Positions 48,241 to 57,197 of a stretch of 64,000 bases of DNA are shown one piece after another. The notes under the pieces are model-generated. The model searched no databases, had not been told where the DNA came from, and saw nothing but the letters and a program-made list of their open reading frames with translations. The position numbers and the translations under genes were made by a program. This stretch comes from Microbacterium barkeri (GTDB lineage Bacteria; Actinomycetota; Actinomycetes; Actinomycetales; Microbacteriaceae), in assembly GCF_027921765.1 (NCBI RefSeq), contig NZ_BSEJ01000001.1, positions 496,001-560,000 on the forward strand, in the 5' to 3' direction. Each line of letters opens with the position of its first letter. The first letter of the stretch is position 1.

Positions 48241-48909
48241 TCAGGAGCGGTGGGCGCTGTACAGCGCGGTGATGTCGGCGATGCCGCGGCCCTCGAGGGT
48301 CGGCCACAGCTCGTGTGCGCCGACGCCGTCGAGACCGACGAAGTGCGGCACTCCGAGCGACACGGCGCCCGACGAGACGGCGGCGCGCAGGCCGTTGGGC
48401 GAGTCCTCGATCGCGACCGTGTGGGCGATGTCGACGTCGAGCAGCTCGGCGGCACGCAGGTACGGGTCGGGGTGCGGCTTCGGCATCGGCACGTCGTCTC
48501 CGCCGAGCACGAGGTCGAAGGCGTCGAACTCGAGCAGCTCGACGATCGCGGCCGCCATGCGGTGCATCGACATCGTGACGAGCGCGGTCTTCACACCGGC
48601 CGCGCGCAGCTCGCGCAGGAGCTCCTGCGCGCCAGGGCGGAACGGGACGCCGAGCTCGCCCATCTGGCGCAGCACGTCGTCGGTGAGGTGCTCGACGATC
48701 GCGTCGACGTCCATCCGCACGCCCGCTCCCTGCAGGACGCGCGCGGCGTCGTGCAGGCCGAGGCCCACGAGCTGCAGAGCCTGCTCGTGGTCCCAGGTGC
48801 CGCCGAAGCTCTCCACGAGCGGCGTCTCCGCGGCCATCCAGTACGGCTCGGAGTCGATGAGGGTGCCATCCATGTCCCAGAGCACGGCGTGGGGCTGCTT
48901 CACTGTCAC
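48241..48909 (-). CDS. HAD-superfamily phosphatase
   Basis: A protein of 222 residues with the HAD nucleophile motif LWDMDGTLIDSE at the N terminus, motif II near residue 109 (LVTMSMH), the lysine/GGDD region (VLGGDDVPMPKPHPD) and a helical cap between. It is of the beta-phosphoglucomutase/GPH-like subclass. The substrate cannot be deduced. The GTG at 48909 lies six bases after minus-strand TAGGCT (48916-48921). It is the first gene of a likely HAD-trmI operon. Confidence 0.88.
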   Translation of the reverse strand: MTVKQPHAVLWDMDGTLIDSEPYWMAAETPLVESFGGTWDHEQALQLVGLGLHDAARVLQGAGVRMDVDAIVEHLTDDVLRQMGELGVPFRPGAQELLRELRAAGVKTALVTMSMHRMAAAIVELLEFDAFDLVLGGDDVPMPKPHPDPYLRAAELLDVDIAHTVAIEDSPNGLRAAVSSGAVSLGVPHFVGLDGVGAHELWPTLEGRGIADITALYSAHRS

Positions 48910-48981
48910 CGGTTCAGCCTACTGGGGCGGCATCCGGGACTAACCTGGACGGACACCCGCGCTGCGGGAGGAGGGAACCCG

Positions 48982-49833
48982 GTGCAGACACTCGGACGCA
49001 GGATCATCGTCGCCGCCTTCGACGGCTGGAACGACGCCGGAGAAGCCGCCACGGGAGCCGTGCGGCAGCTGCGCGAGGAGGCCGATCTCAGACCCGCGTT
49101 CTCGGTCGACCCCGAGCTCTACTTCGACTACCAGTACACGCGGCCGCAGATCGAGTCCGACGGGGAGGGCGGCCGCAGCCTCCGCTGGCCCGAGGCGACG
49201 CTGCACCGCCCCGAGCAGGGCACCGGCGACGTGTGGTTCTGGACGATCACGGGAAGCGAGCCGGCCCGCGCGTGGCGCTCGTTCGCGAGCGAGTTCGTCG
49301 ACCGCGCGCTCACGGAGGGCATCACGGGCCTCGTGACGCTCGGATCGATGATGTCGGATGTGCCGCACACGCGGCCGATCTCGGTGTTCGCGAGCAGCGA
49401 GAACGCCGAGGTCCGCGCGCAGCTGGGCCTCGAGCGCTCGACGTACGAGGGGCCGGTCGGCATCCTGACCGTGCTCGGCGATGCCGCCGAGCGCGCGGGC
49501 ATCCCGACGCTGTCGCTGTGGGCGAGCGTCCCGCACTACGTCGCGGGCGCGACGCCGTCGCCCAAGGCGACGCTCGCACTGCTCACGCGACTCGAGGAGC
49601 TCACGGGCGCGATCGTCCCCAAGGGGACCCTCGCGACCGACGCCGCCGCGTGGGAGGCCACGATCGACGCGGCGGCCGCGGACGACGAGGAGATGAGCGA
49701 GTACATCCGCCAGCTCGAGCAGACGCGCGACACCGTGGACTCGCCCGACGCATCGGGCGACGCGATCGCGAAGGCGTTCGAGCGGTACCTCCACCGCGAC
49801 GACCCGCGCGACGGACGCGACGGCCGCCGCTGA
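48982..49833 (+). CDS. second PAC2 family protein
   Basis: A protein of 283 residues with the PAC2 fold. It starts with RRIIVAAFDGWNDAGEAATG and continues with VTLGSMMSDVPHTRP and GIPTLSLWASVPHYVAG. It is a paralogue of the protein encoded at 23550-24485. The bacterial function is unknown; eukaryotic and archaeal relatives are proteasome assembly chaperones. The GTG start has a strong GGGAGGAGGG site. A TAACCT hexamer at 48941-48946 gives a 30-base leader. It is divergent from the HAD gene. Confidence 0.85.
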   Translation: MQTLGRRIIVAAFDGWNDAGEAATGAVRQLREEADLRPAFSVDPELYFDYQYTRPQIESDGEGGRSLRWPEATLHRPEQGTGDVWFWTITGSEPARAWRSFASEFVDRALTEGITGLVTLGSMMSDVPHTRPISVFASSENAEVRAQLGLERSTYEGPVGILTVLGDAAERAGIPTLSLWASVPHYVAGATPSPKATLALLTRLEELTGAIVPKGTLATDAAAWEATIDAAAADDEEMSEYIRQLEQTRDTVDSPDASGDAIAKAFERYLHRDDPRDGRDGRR

Positions 49834-49835
49834 GC

Positions 49836-49866
49836 GGAAGGGGCGCCGCACCAGGGCGCCCCTTCC
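49836..49866. terminator. bidirectional hairpin between PAC2 and uppP
   Basis: A perfect 12-bp stem (49836-49847 and 49855-49866) with a 7-base loop between convergent genes. Confidence 0.75.
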
Positions 49867-49869
49867 CGA

Positions 49870-50703
49870 TCAGTACGCGGTGAGGACGCCGGTCGCGAGC
49901 AGGGCGAACAGCACGAGGCCCAGGCCCACGCGGTACAGCACGAACGGCAGGAAGCTGCCGCGCTTGAGGTACCGCATGAGGTACGCGATGACGATCCAGC
50001 CCACGACGAACGCGATCACCGTCGCGACGAGCGTCTCGGCCATCCCGTAGCCCTGCTCGCCGGGCTCGGTGAGCGCGTGCATGAGCTCGTAGAGGCCGCT
50101 GCCGAAGACCGCGGGGACGGCGAGCAGGAAGGAGAACTCGGCGGCCGCCGTGCGGTTGTAGCCGAGCGCGCGAGCGGCGGTCGTCGTGGCCCCCGAACGC
50201 GACACGCCGGGGATGAGCGCGAGCGCCTGCGCGACGCCGAGCGTGAGCCCGTGCGGATAGGTGATGTGCGCCATGTCGCGCTCGCGACGCCCGTAGCGGT
50301 CAGCGAGACCGAGGATGATGCCGAAGACGATGAGGACGGTCGCGACGAGCCAGAGGTTGCGGAAGACGTCGCGGATGACGTCCTGGAAGAGGAAGCCGAG
50401 CACGCCGATCGGGAGCGTGCCGATGATGACGAGCCATCCCATCCGCGCGTCCGGGTCGTTGCGCGGCACGCGTCCGGACAGAGACAGGGCCCACTGCTTC
50501 ACGATGTGGACGATCTTCTTCCAGAAGTACACGAGCACCGCGAGCTCGGTGCCGATCTGGGTGATCGCGGTGAAGGTCGCTCCCGGGTCCGATGCAGACG
50601 GCAGGAACTCGCCGACGACGCGGATATGCGCGCTCGAGGAGATCGGGAGGAACTCGGTCAGGCCCTGCACGAGCCCGAGGATGATGGCTTCGATGAACGA
50701 CAT
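49870..50703 (-). CDS. uppP: undecaprenyl-diphosphatase
   Basis: Integral membrane phosphatase that recycles the C55 lipid carrier used for peptidoglycan and wall polymers; it can raise bacitracin resistance. It has 277 residues with about seven to eight helices. The two active-site motifs are [16 protein letters not shown] near the start and [15 protein letters not shown] near residue 165. It is a stand-alone gene ending at a hairpin. Confidence 0.95.
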   Translation of the reverse strand: MSFIEAIILGLVQGLTEFLPISSSAHIRVVGEFLPSASDPGATFTAITQIGTELAVLVYFWKKIVHIVKQWALSLSGRVPRNDPDARMGWLVIIGTLPIGVLGFLFQDVIRDVFRNLWLVATVLIVFGIILGLADRYGRRERDMAHITYPHGLTLGVAQALALIPGVSRSGATTTAARALGYNRTAAAEFSFLLAVPAVFGSGLYELMHALTEPGEQGYGMAETLVATVIAFVVGWIVIAYLMRYLKRGSFLPFVLYRVGLGLVLFALLATGVLTAY

Positions 50704-50807
50704 GGGGTCTTTCTCTCGCGATGCCGCGGCGGAGCGCGCGACGTCACGACTTTAGGCGACGGCTGCTGATGATCGCGTCAGACTCCCGGATGACCGGGGA
50801 GCGCGGG

Positions 50808-52103
50808 CTAGTACGTGCGGATGAGGTCGGTCAGCACCCGCTGGCCGAACTCCAGGGCGTCGACCGGGACGCGCTCGTCGACCCCGTGGAACATCCCCGT
50901 GAAGTCGAGGTCGCGAGGCAGCCGCAGCGGGGCGAAGCCGTAGCCGGCGATGCCGATCGTCGAGAGCGCCTTGTTGTCCGTGCCCGCGCCGAGCAGGTAC
51001 GGCAGCACGGGGACGCCGGGATCGTGCCGCCCGAGGGCGCCGACCATGGCCTCGACGAGCGGGCCCTCGAACGGGATCTCCATGCCGATGTCGCGCAGGA
51101 ACATCCGGATCTCGATGTCGGGGCCGACGATGCGCTGGACCTCCGCGAGGACGGCGTCCTCCGATCCGGGGAGGACGCGGATGTCCACCGTCGCGGAGGC
51201 CGCGTCGGGGATCACGTTGTGCTTGTACCCGGCGGTGAGCCCCGTGGGGTTGGCGACCGTGCGGAACGTCGACTTCACGAAGGCCTCGGCCGGCCCTGTG
51301 TGCGCAGCGAGGGCGTCGGGGTCGCGCGTGGGGTCGCCCGTGATCTCCCCGATCCCCTCGAGCAGGCGGCGGGTCGTCTCGGTGAGCTCGACCGGCCAGG
51401 TGCGCGCCCCGAGGGCCGCGACGGCCTCGGCCAGCCGCGTGACGGCGTTCTCGGGGTGGAACCTGCTGCCGTGCCCTGCGCGTCCGCGGGCGACCAGCGT
51501 GACCCACATGAGGGCCTTCTCGCCGACCTGCAGGAGATAGGCGCTGCGGTCGCCCACGGGGATCGAGTACCCGCCGACCTCGCTGATCGCCTCCGTGGCG
51601 CCGTCGAACCACTCGGGGCGGTCGCGGACGACGAGCTGGGACCCCTCGACGCCGCCATTCTCCTCGTCGGCGAAGAACGCGAGCACGAGGTCGCGCTCGG
51701 GCTGCTCCCCCGCGCGCAGCAGCTCGGCGACCGACGTGAGGATCATCGCGTCCATGTTCTTCATGTCGACCGCGCCGCGACCCCAGAGCATGCCGTCGCG
51801 GATCTCGCCCGCGAACGGATCGACCGACCAGTCGTCGACCATCGCCGGCACGACGTCGAGGTGCCCGTGCAGCACGAGCGCCGGCTTGTCGGGATTGCGC
51901 CCCCGCACGCGCGCGCAGACGTTCGTGCGGCGCGGGATCGGCTCGTGGTACGCGGTCTCGAGGCCGAGGCCTTCGAGGTAGGCGCCCACGTACTCGGCCG
52001 CCTCGCGCTCGCCCCTCGCGTCGCCGCCGCCGAAGTTCGTCGTGTCGATCCGGATGAGATCGGCGGCGATGCGGGCGACTTCGGGGATCTCGGCTTCGGG
52101 CAT
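50808..52103 (-). CDS. M20-family metallopeptidase
   Basis: A di-zinc hydrolase of 431 residues in the M20 peptidase/deacylase family. The motifs are LVLHGHLDVVP (first metal ligands), WGRGAVDMKN (bridging aspartate) and FFADEENGG (catalytic base and ligand). A dimerisation/lid domain lies in the middle (about 200-320), and a final HGVDERV carries a last histidine ligand. The substrate could be peptides or N-acyl amino acids. The ATG at 52103 lies seven bases after minus-strand TAGCGT (52111-52116); longer starts run into the tRNA terminator. Confidence 0.88.
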   Translation of the reverse strand: MPEAEIPEVARIAADLIRIDTTNFGGGDARGEREAAEYVGAYLEGLGLETAYHEPIPRRTNVCARVRGRNPDKPALVLHGHLDVVPAMVDDWSVDPFAGEIRDGMLWGRGAVDMKNMDAMILTSVAELLRAGEQPERDLVLAFFADEENGGVEGSQLVVRDRPEWFDGATEAISEVGGYSIPVGDRSAYLLQVGEKALMWVTLVARGRAGHGSRFHPENAVTRLAEAVAALGARTWPVELTETTRRLLEGIGEITGDPTRDPDALAAHTGPAEAFVKSTFRTVANPTGLTAGYKHNVIPDAASATVDIRVLPGSEDAVLAEVQRIVGPDIEIRMFLRDIGMEIPFEGPLVEAMVGALGRHDPGVPVLPYLLGAGTDNKALSTIGIAGYGFAPLRLPRDLDFTGMFHGVDERVPVDALEFGQRVLTDLIRTY

Positions 52104-52128
52104 GCGCTCCACGCTACCCGGAAACGGC

Positions 52129-52158
52129 GAAGGCCCCGGTCTCTCGACCGGGGCCTTC
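52129..52158 (-). terminator. tRNA-Leu terminator
   Basis: A perfect 12-bp stem (52129-52140 and 52147-52158) with a 6-base loop, beginning six bases after the tRNA 3' end. On the minus strand it is followed by a mildly T-rich stretch. Confidence 0.75.
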
Positions 52159-52163
52159 CGCTG

Positions 52164-52249
52164 TGCGCGAGGGGGGACTTGAACCCCCACGCCCTAATAC
52201 GGGCACTAGCACCTCAAGCTAGCGCGTCTACCTATTCCGCCACCCGCGC
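52164..52249 (-). tRNA. tRNA-Leu, anticodon GAG
   Basis: An 86-base class II tRNA. The acceptor arm GCGCGGG pairs with CUCGCGC (one G-U), followed by discriminator A. The anticodon arm CTAGC/GCTAG encloses TTGAGGT, giving anticodon GAG for CUC and CUU. A long variable arm and a TTCAAGT T loop are visible. CCA is not encoded. The gap to the upstream VIT1 gene (52250-52356) carries TAATGT on the minus strand as a possible promoter. Confidence 0.96.
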
Positions 52250-52356
52250 ATTGGGTGTGATCCGTTCTCCGGAGCTTCTCACTCCGTTTCCCGAACCGAG
52301 AGACAACATTACCACCCCTCCGGGATCCCGACGAACCGGGGCGCACCCCGGGCGCG

Positions 52357-53445
52357 TCACCCGAGCGACACGCCGAACAGGAGACCGAGCAGATAGGTCA
52401 CGGCGGCCGCCCCGAAGCCGATGCCGAGCTGCCGCAGGCCGCGCCGCAGCGGCGATCCCCCGGACAGGAGGCCGACCGTCGCACCGGTCAGCATGAGCGC
52501 GATCCCGACGAGGACGAGGGCGAGCAGCACCGCGGGCAGTCCACCGAGCCCGAGCAGCCACGGCAGGACCGGGATGATCGCACCCGACGCGAAGAAGAGG
52601 AAGCTCGAGAGCGCGGCGCGCCACGCCCCGCCGACGACCTCGTGGGCGTCGCCGTGCCGCGCGCGAGCGGGCATGCTGCCGCGCTTCGCATCCTCGATGA
52701 CGGTGCGCGCGCGCTCGAGCGCCTCCTGCTCGCCGAGGCCGCGCGCCCGGTAGACGAGCGCGAGCTCGTTCGCCTCGAGGTCGAGATCGGGCAGACCCCC
52801 GTCCGCGTAGCCGCTCGGCTCCGTCGACTCGAGCAGCTCGCGCTGCGAGCGGACCGACACGAACTCCCCGGCGCCCATGGAGAGCGCCCCGGCGAGGAGC
52901 CCCGCGATGCCGCTCAGCAGCACGAACTCGGGGGCGACCCCGGCCGCTCCGATCCCGAGGACCAGGGCGAAGTTGCTGACGAGCCCGTCGTTGGCGCCGA
53001 AGACGGCTGCGCGGAACGTGCCGGACAGCCGACGACGCCCCTTCGCGGCGAGGCCGCGCACGACCTCGTGGTGGATCTTCTCGTCGGCGCGCATCGCCGC
53101 GGTCGCCGACGGCTCGCTGTCGTAGGGCGAGCGCGCCTCGGCGTTCTGCGCGAGAGCGAGGACGAACACCGAGCCGAAGCGCCCGGCCATCCACCCGAGC
53201 AGACGCGTGCGCACGCTCGCGGACGGCAGCTTCGCCGGCTCGCCGCCCAGCAGCTCCACCCAGTGCGCCTCATGGCGCCCCTCGGCCTCCGCGAGGGCGA
53301 GGAGGATCTCCCTCTCCTCACCCGAGCGCCGCCGCGCGAGCTGCTCGTAGACGGCGGCCTCCGCGCGCTCGTCGACGAGGTACTGCGCCCACCTGCGGCG
53401 GTCTGCGGGGGTCGGGGCGAGCGGATGGTCGGAGGGCGCGGCCAA
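52357..53445 (-). CDS. ferritin-like / VIT1-CCC1 metal transporter fusion
   Basis: A protein of 362 residues in two parts. Residues 1-130 resemble a ferritin-like/rubrerythrin four-helix domain with repeated metal ligands (DERAEAAVYEQLA, AEAEGRHEAHWVELL, RADEKIHHEVV). The rest is a VIT1/CCC1 membrane domain with about five helices (FGANDGLVSNFALVLG, SMGAGEFVSVRSQRELLE). Relatives move Fe(II) or Mn(II) out of the cytosol. The start is TTG at 53445, well supported by AAGGAG seven bases upstream. The -10 hexamer TAGCGT lies at 53485-53490 on the minus strand. Confidence 0.87.
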   Translation of the reverse strand: MAAPSDHPLAPTPADRRRWAQYLVDERAEAAVYEQLARRRSGEEREILLALAEAEGRHEAHWVELLGGEPAKLPSASVRTRLLGWMAGRFGSVFVLALAQNAEARSPYDSEPSATAAMRADEKIHHEVVRGLAAKGRRRLSGTFRAAVFGANDGLVSNFALVLGIGAAGVAPEFVLLSGIAGLLAGALSMGAGEFVSVRSQRELLESTEPSGYADGGLPDLDLEANELALVYRARGLGEQEALERARTVIEDAKRGSMPARARHGDAHEVVGGAWRAALSSFLFFASGAIIPVLPWLLGLGGLPAVLLALVLVGIALMLTGATVGLLSGGSPLRRGLRQLGIGFGAAAVTYLLGLLFGVSLG

Positions 53446-53510
53446 CGTCGGGCTCCTTCGTGGAGAGGTGAGGGGGATGCCTCCACGCTAGTTCGCGGCT
53501 CGCCGCGTCA

Positions 53511-53526
53511 CCGCGTCAGGACGCGG
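53511..53526 (-). terminator. short hairpin after the helicase gene
   Basis: A 7-bp perfect stem with a 2-base spacer, 31 bases past the helicase stop. It is a weak candidate terminator. The rest of the 112-base gap holds the VIT1 promoter. Confidence 0.4.
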
Positions 53527-53557
53527 ATTGACAGCATTTCGGAGCGCCGAACGAGCC

Positions 53558-55306
53558 TCAGCTGTGCACGCGCCGGCGGAGCGTGTCGATGCGCTTCTGG
53601 AGCTGCGCGACGGTCGCCTGCGCGACGGCCGGACCCCCGCACGTCTTCCGGAGCCAGGCGTGGATCGCGCCATGCGGCTCGCCCGACTGGCGCGCGTAGA
53701 CGCCCACGAGGCTGTTCAGCAGCTGGCGCTGCTCCTTGAGGGTGCGGTGCAGCGGAGCGGGGAGGGTCGTCTCCTCCCCCGTCGACTGCGTGCGCGCCTC
53801 GCGCGCCTCCCGGTGCTTCGACTGGCGGCTCTGCCGCTGCATGAGCAGCTCGTGCACGTGCTCGGGCTCGAGCAGGCCGGGCAGCCCGATGAACTCGAGC
53901 TCCTCGTCGGTTCCCGGTTCCGCGAGCTGCCCGAACTGCTGCCCCTCGAATACGACGCTGTCGAAGTGCGCGACGGAGCCGAGCGACTGGAACTCGAACT
54001 CCTGCGTGAGCGCGTCGGACGCCTTGTCGCCGCGCTCCGCCGCCTCGAGCAGCGCGTCGTCGAGCCCGTCCTCGTCCTTCTCGCCGCGGTCGAGGACGTG
54101 GTCGCGCTGCCGCTCCATCTCGGTCGCGAGGGCCATGAGCACGGGGATGTTCGGCAGGAAGACGCTCGCGGCCTCTCCCCTGCGGCGAGCGCGCACGAAG
54201 CGCCCGATCGCCTGCGCGAAGAACAGCGGGGTCGACGACGACGTCGCGTAGACCCCGACCGCGAGCCGCGGCACGTCGACGCCCTCCGACACCATCCGCA
54301 CCGCGACCATCCAGCGCGTGGTGTTCGCGGAGAACTGCTCGATGCGGCTCGATGCCTCGGCCTCGTCGGAGAGCACGACCGTCGGGCGCTGGCCCGTGAT
54401 CTCATGCAGGATCTTCGCGTACGCGCGGGCGTTCGTCTGGTCGGTGGCGATGACGAGGCCGCCGGCATCGGGCACGTGGTGCCGGATCTCGGTGAGCCGC
54501 TTGTCCGCGGAGCGCAGGACAGCGGGCATCCAGTCGCCGTTCGGATCGAGCGCCGTCCGCCACGCCTGCGACGTGATGTCCTTCGTGTTGTCCTGGCCCA
54601 GGTGCGCCTCGAGCTCGTCTCCGGCCTTCGTGCGCCAGGTCATGTGGCCCGAGTAGACGTGGAAGAGCACGGGGCGCACGACGCCGTCGGCGAGCGCGCG
54701 GCCGTATCCGTAGCTGTAGTCGGTGATCGAGGTGCGCAGGCCCTGCGCGTCGGGCGCGTACTCGACGAACGGGATGGGCGCCTCATCGCTGCGGAACGGC
54801 GTTCCGCTGAGGGAGAGGCGCCGGACCGCGGGCGTGTACGCCTCGCGGATGCCGTCGCCCCAGCTGAGGGCGTCACCGCCGTGATGCACCTCGTCGAGGA
54901 TGACGAGCGTGCGCGCGCTCTTCGTGAGCTCGCGATGCACCTCGGGCTTCATCGCGACCTGCGCATAGGTCACGACGACCCCGTGATAGTGGCGCGCGGG
55001 CTGCCAGTGGCTGTTCTTGAACTCGGGATCGAGGCGGATGCTCACGCGCGCCGCGGCGTCGGCCCACTGCGTCTTGAGGTGCTCGGTCGGGCACACGACG
55101 ATGATCCGATCGACCTCGCCGCGATGGCGCAGCTCGTTCGCGAGGGTCAGCGCGAAGGTCGTCTTGCCGGCGCCGGGGGTGGCGGCGACGAGGAAGTCAC
55201 GGCGGTCGGGCTGCGCGAAGTAGATGTCGAGCGCCTCCTGCTGCCACGCGCGCAGCTTGCCCGCCGTCCCCCAGGGAGCTCTCTGCGGATAGGACGGACT
55301 CAGCAC
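53558..55306 (-). CDS. SF2 DEAD/DEAH helicase (XPB/type III restriction-like)
   Basis: A superfamily 2 helicase of 582 residues. The N-terminal RecA domain has AATPGAGKTTFALTLANE (Walker A), VILDEVHHGGD (DEVH box) and LSLSGTPFRSDE (motif III). The second domain has VSEGVDVPRLAVG and FAQAIGRFVRARR (motifs V and VI). The C-terminal 150 residues are coiled and charged. It stands alone with no methylase or nuclease beside it, so a restriction role is unlikely; DNA repair is the common suggestion. The GTG at 55306 gives the natural N terminus; TTG at 55315 is an alternative. Confidence 0.87.
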   Translation of the reverse strand: MLSPSYPQRAPWGTAGKLRAWQQEALDIYFAQPDRRDFLVAATPGAGKTTFALTLANELRHRGEVDRIIVVCPTEHLKTQWADAAARVSIRLDPEFKNSHWQPARHYHGVVVTYAQVAMKPEVHRELTKSARTLVILDEVHHGGDALSWGDGIREAYTPAVRRLSLSGTPFRSDEAPIPFVEYAPDAQGLRTSITDYSYGYGRALADGVVRPVLFHVYSGHMTWRTKAGDELEAHLGQDNTKDITSQAWRTALDPNGDWMPAVLRSADKRLTEIRHHVPDAGGLVIATDQTNARAYAKILHEITGQRPTVVLSDEAEASSRIEQFSANTTRWMVAVRMVSEGVDVPRLAVGVYATSSSTPLFFAQAIGRFVRARRRGEAASVFLPNIPVLMALATEMERQRDHVLDRGEKDEDGLDDALLEAAERGDKASDALTQEFEFQSLGSVAHFDSVVFEGQQFGQLAEPGTDEELEFIGLPGLLEPEHVHELLMQRQSRQSKHREAREARTQSTGEETTLPAPLHRTLKEQRQLLNSLVGVYARQSGEPHGAIHAWLRKTCGGPAVAQATVAQLQKRIDTLRRRVHS

Positions 55307-55352
55307 GGGGATCAACCCTAGACGGTGCCGCGGACACGATCTCCAGCGTTCG

Positions 55353-55421
55353 TCGAGACTAGCCCCGGGCGCCGAAACCGGTGCGGGGTGCGCTGGTCTC
55401 GACGACCGGGACTAGTCTCGA
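55353..55421. promoter_or_regulatory. inverted repeat carrying divergent -10 hexamers
   Basis: A perfect 10-bp inverted repeat (TCGAGACTAG at 55353-55362, CTAGTCTCGA at 55412-55421). Each arm contains TAGTCT facing outward. The minus-strand copy (55356-55361) lies about 45 bases before the helicase start, and the plus-strand copy (55413-55418) about 35 bases before the SGNH gene. It may be paired promoters, an operator, or both. Confidence 0.45.
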
Positions 55422-55453
55422 TAGGCGCGGGCGAGGCACGGAGGCGAGGGACC

Positions 55454-56278
55454 ATGGCGACGGGCGACGAGACGCGGATGGCGGCGGCCGACAACGAGGG
55501 AGTCCACCCCTGGCGGCGCTATGTCGCGCTCGGCGACTCGTTCACCGAGGGGATCGGCGACCCGGATCCTGCGGCTCCGGGCGGCCATCGCGGATGGGCG
55601 GATCGCGTCGCCGAGGTGCTCGCGAGGCAGGTCGACGACTTCGCCTACGCCAACCTCGCCGTGCGCGGGCGCCTCATCGGCCAGATCGTCGACGAGCAGG
55701 TCGAGCCGGCGATCGCGCTGCGTCCCGACCTCGTGACGTTCTGCGCGGGCGGCAACGACGTCATCCGCCCCGGCACCGATCCCGACGCGATCGCCGCCCA
55801 GTTCGAGGCAGCCGTCGAGCGCCTGGGCTCTCAGGGCGCGACGATCGTCGTCTTCACCGGGATCGACGTCGCCTGGACGCCGGTCTTCCGCCCGTTCCGC
55901 GGCAAGATCGCGATCTACAACGAGAACATCCGGGCGATCGCCGACCGCCACGACTGCGTCGTCGCCGACCAGTGGGCGCTCAAGGAGATCCAGGATCCGC
56001 GCTTCTTCGCGGCCGACCGGCTGCACATGAACCCGCTCGGGCACCACGAGGTCGCCCGCATGGTGCTGCGCGCGCTCAACGTCCCGAACGACCTGCAGCC
56101 GCTCCAGCCCGACCCGCGGCCCGCGTCCTCCTGGCGCGCGGCGCGGCAGAACGATCTCGTGTGGGCCCGCAGCCACCTCGTCCCGTGGGTGCTGCGGCGG
56201 CTCCGCCATCAGTCCTCGGGAGACTTCGTCTCGGCGAAGCGCCCGCAGCCCGGCCCGGTCTCGATCGCGGAGGACTGA
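55454..56278 (+). CDS. SGNH/GDSL-type hydrolase
   Basis: A serine hydrolase of 274 residues. Block I is VALGDSFTEGIGD (nucleophile serine). Block III is CAGGNDVIRPG. Block V has the Asp-His pair in DRLHMNPLGHHEVA. There is no signal peptide, so it is probably cytosolic; the ester substrate is unknown. The C-terminal 60 residues (PASSWRAARQNDLVWARSHL) are a tryptophan-rich extension. The ATG at 55454 has GGAGGCGAGGG upstream. An earlier in-frame start at 55325 would place the promoter inside the gene. Confidence 0.87.
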   Translation: MATGDETRMAAADNEGVHPWRRYVALGDSFTEGIGDPDPAAPGGHRGWADRVAEVLARQVDDFAYANLAVRGRLIGQIVDEQVEPAIALRPDLVTFCAGGNDVIRPGTDPDAIAAQFEAAVERLGSQGATIVVFTGIDVAWTPVFRPFRGKIAIYNENIRAIADRHDCVVADQWALKEIQDPRFFAADRLHMNPLGHHEVARMVLRALNVPNDLQPLQPDPRPASSWRAARQNDLVWARSHLVPWVLRRLRHQSSGDFVSAKRPQPGPVSIAED

Positions 56279-56281
56279 CCG

Positions 56282-57109
56282 TCAGCCCGCGGGCGGGTGC
56301 TGCAGCGCCCACAGCGCCACCGCGGCCGCCGACGCGACGTTGAGCGAGTCGACGCCGCCCGCCATGGGGATCGTCACGACGGTGTCGGCCGCGGCGAGCG
56401 CGCGACGGCTGAGCCCGTCGCCCTCGGAGCCCATCGCGAACGCGACCCGCTCCGGGCGGCGGGCGGCGAAGGCATCGAGCGGCACCGCGTCGTCGGCGAG
56501 CGCCATGGCGGCCAGGTGGAAGCCCGACGCGGTGAGCAGCTCGCGCGCGCCCACGCCCTCACGAGGCGCCCACTCCGGCAGCCGCGTCCAGGGCACCTGG
56601 AACACCGTCCCCATGCTCACCCGCACGCTGCGACGGTAGAGGGGGTCCGCGCACCGCGGCGTCACGAGCACGGCGTCCGCGCCGAGACCTGCGGCCGCGC
56701 GGAAGGCGGCGCCCACGTTCGTGTGGTCGACGATGTCCTCGAGCACGAGCACTGTCCTCGCGTGAGCGAGCACCTCCGCGACCGCGGGCGGCTCAGGACG
56801 CTGCATGGCCGCGAGCATGCCCCGGTGCACCGCGAACCCCGTCACCTGCTCGGCGACCTCGTCGGGGACGACGTACACCGGGACTTCCCGATCGCCCACG
56901 AGCCGCTCGACGTCCGGAAGCCACTTGCGCGCCGTGAGCACCGACCGCGGCGCGTGGCCCGCGGCGAGCGCACGGCCGAGCACCTTCGCGGACTCGGCCA
57001 TGTAGAGGCCGCGCTCGGGCTCGCTGACGCGGCGCAGCGCCACGTCGGTGAGGTCGCGGTAGTCGGCGAGGCGCTCGTCGGCGGGGTCGTCGATCGGGTG
57101 CAGGATCAT
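56282..57109 (-). CDS. TrmH/SpoU-family RNA 2'-O-methyltransferase
   Basis: SAM-dependent knotted (SPOUT) methyltransferase of 275 residues that methylates a ribose 2'-OH in rRNA or tRNA. The N-terminal substrate-binding domain ends near residue 105. The catalytic motifs are HTNVGAAFRAAAGLGAD (motif 1), FAMGSEGDGLS (motif 2) and IPMAGGVDSLNVASAAAVAL (motif 3, forming the knot). The exact RNA target is not predictable. It converges with the SGNH gene, with only three bases between stops. Confidence 0.9.
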   Translation of the reverse strand: MILHPIDDPADERLADYRDLTDVALRRVSEPERGLYMAESAKVLGRALAAGHAPRSVLTARKWLPDVERLVGDREVPVYVVPDEVAEQVTGFAVHRGMLAAMQRPEPPAVAEVLAHARTVLVLEDIVDHTNVGAAFRAAAGLGADAVLVTPRCADPLYRRSVRVSMGTVFQVPWTRLPEWAPREGVGARELLTASGFHLAAMALADDAVPLDAFAARRPERVAFAMGSEGDGLSRRALAAADTVVTIPMAGGVDSLNVASAAAVALWALQHPPAG

Positions 57110-57197
57110 CCGTCCATCGTCCCATCCGGGCGCGGGATGAGCCGTCCGTAACCTCCGCGAAAGACAGCGCGCCTAGACTCGGCCACGAGGAGGCTCC

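Noticed and set aside
53558..55306. Helicase as part of a type III restriction or defence system
   Set aside because: There is no methyltransferase, nuclease or other defence gene beside it, and the neighbours are ordinary single genes.
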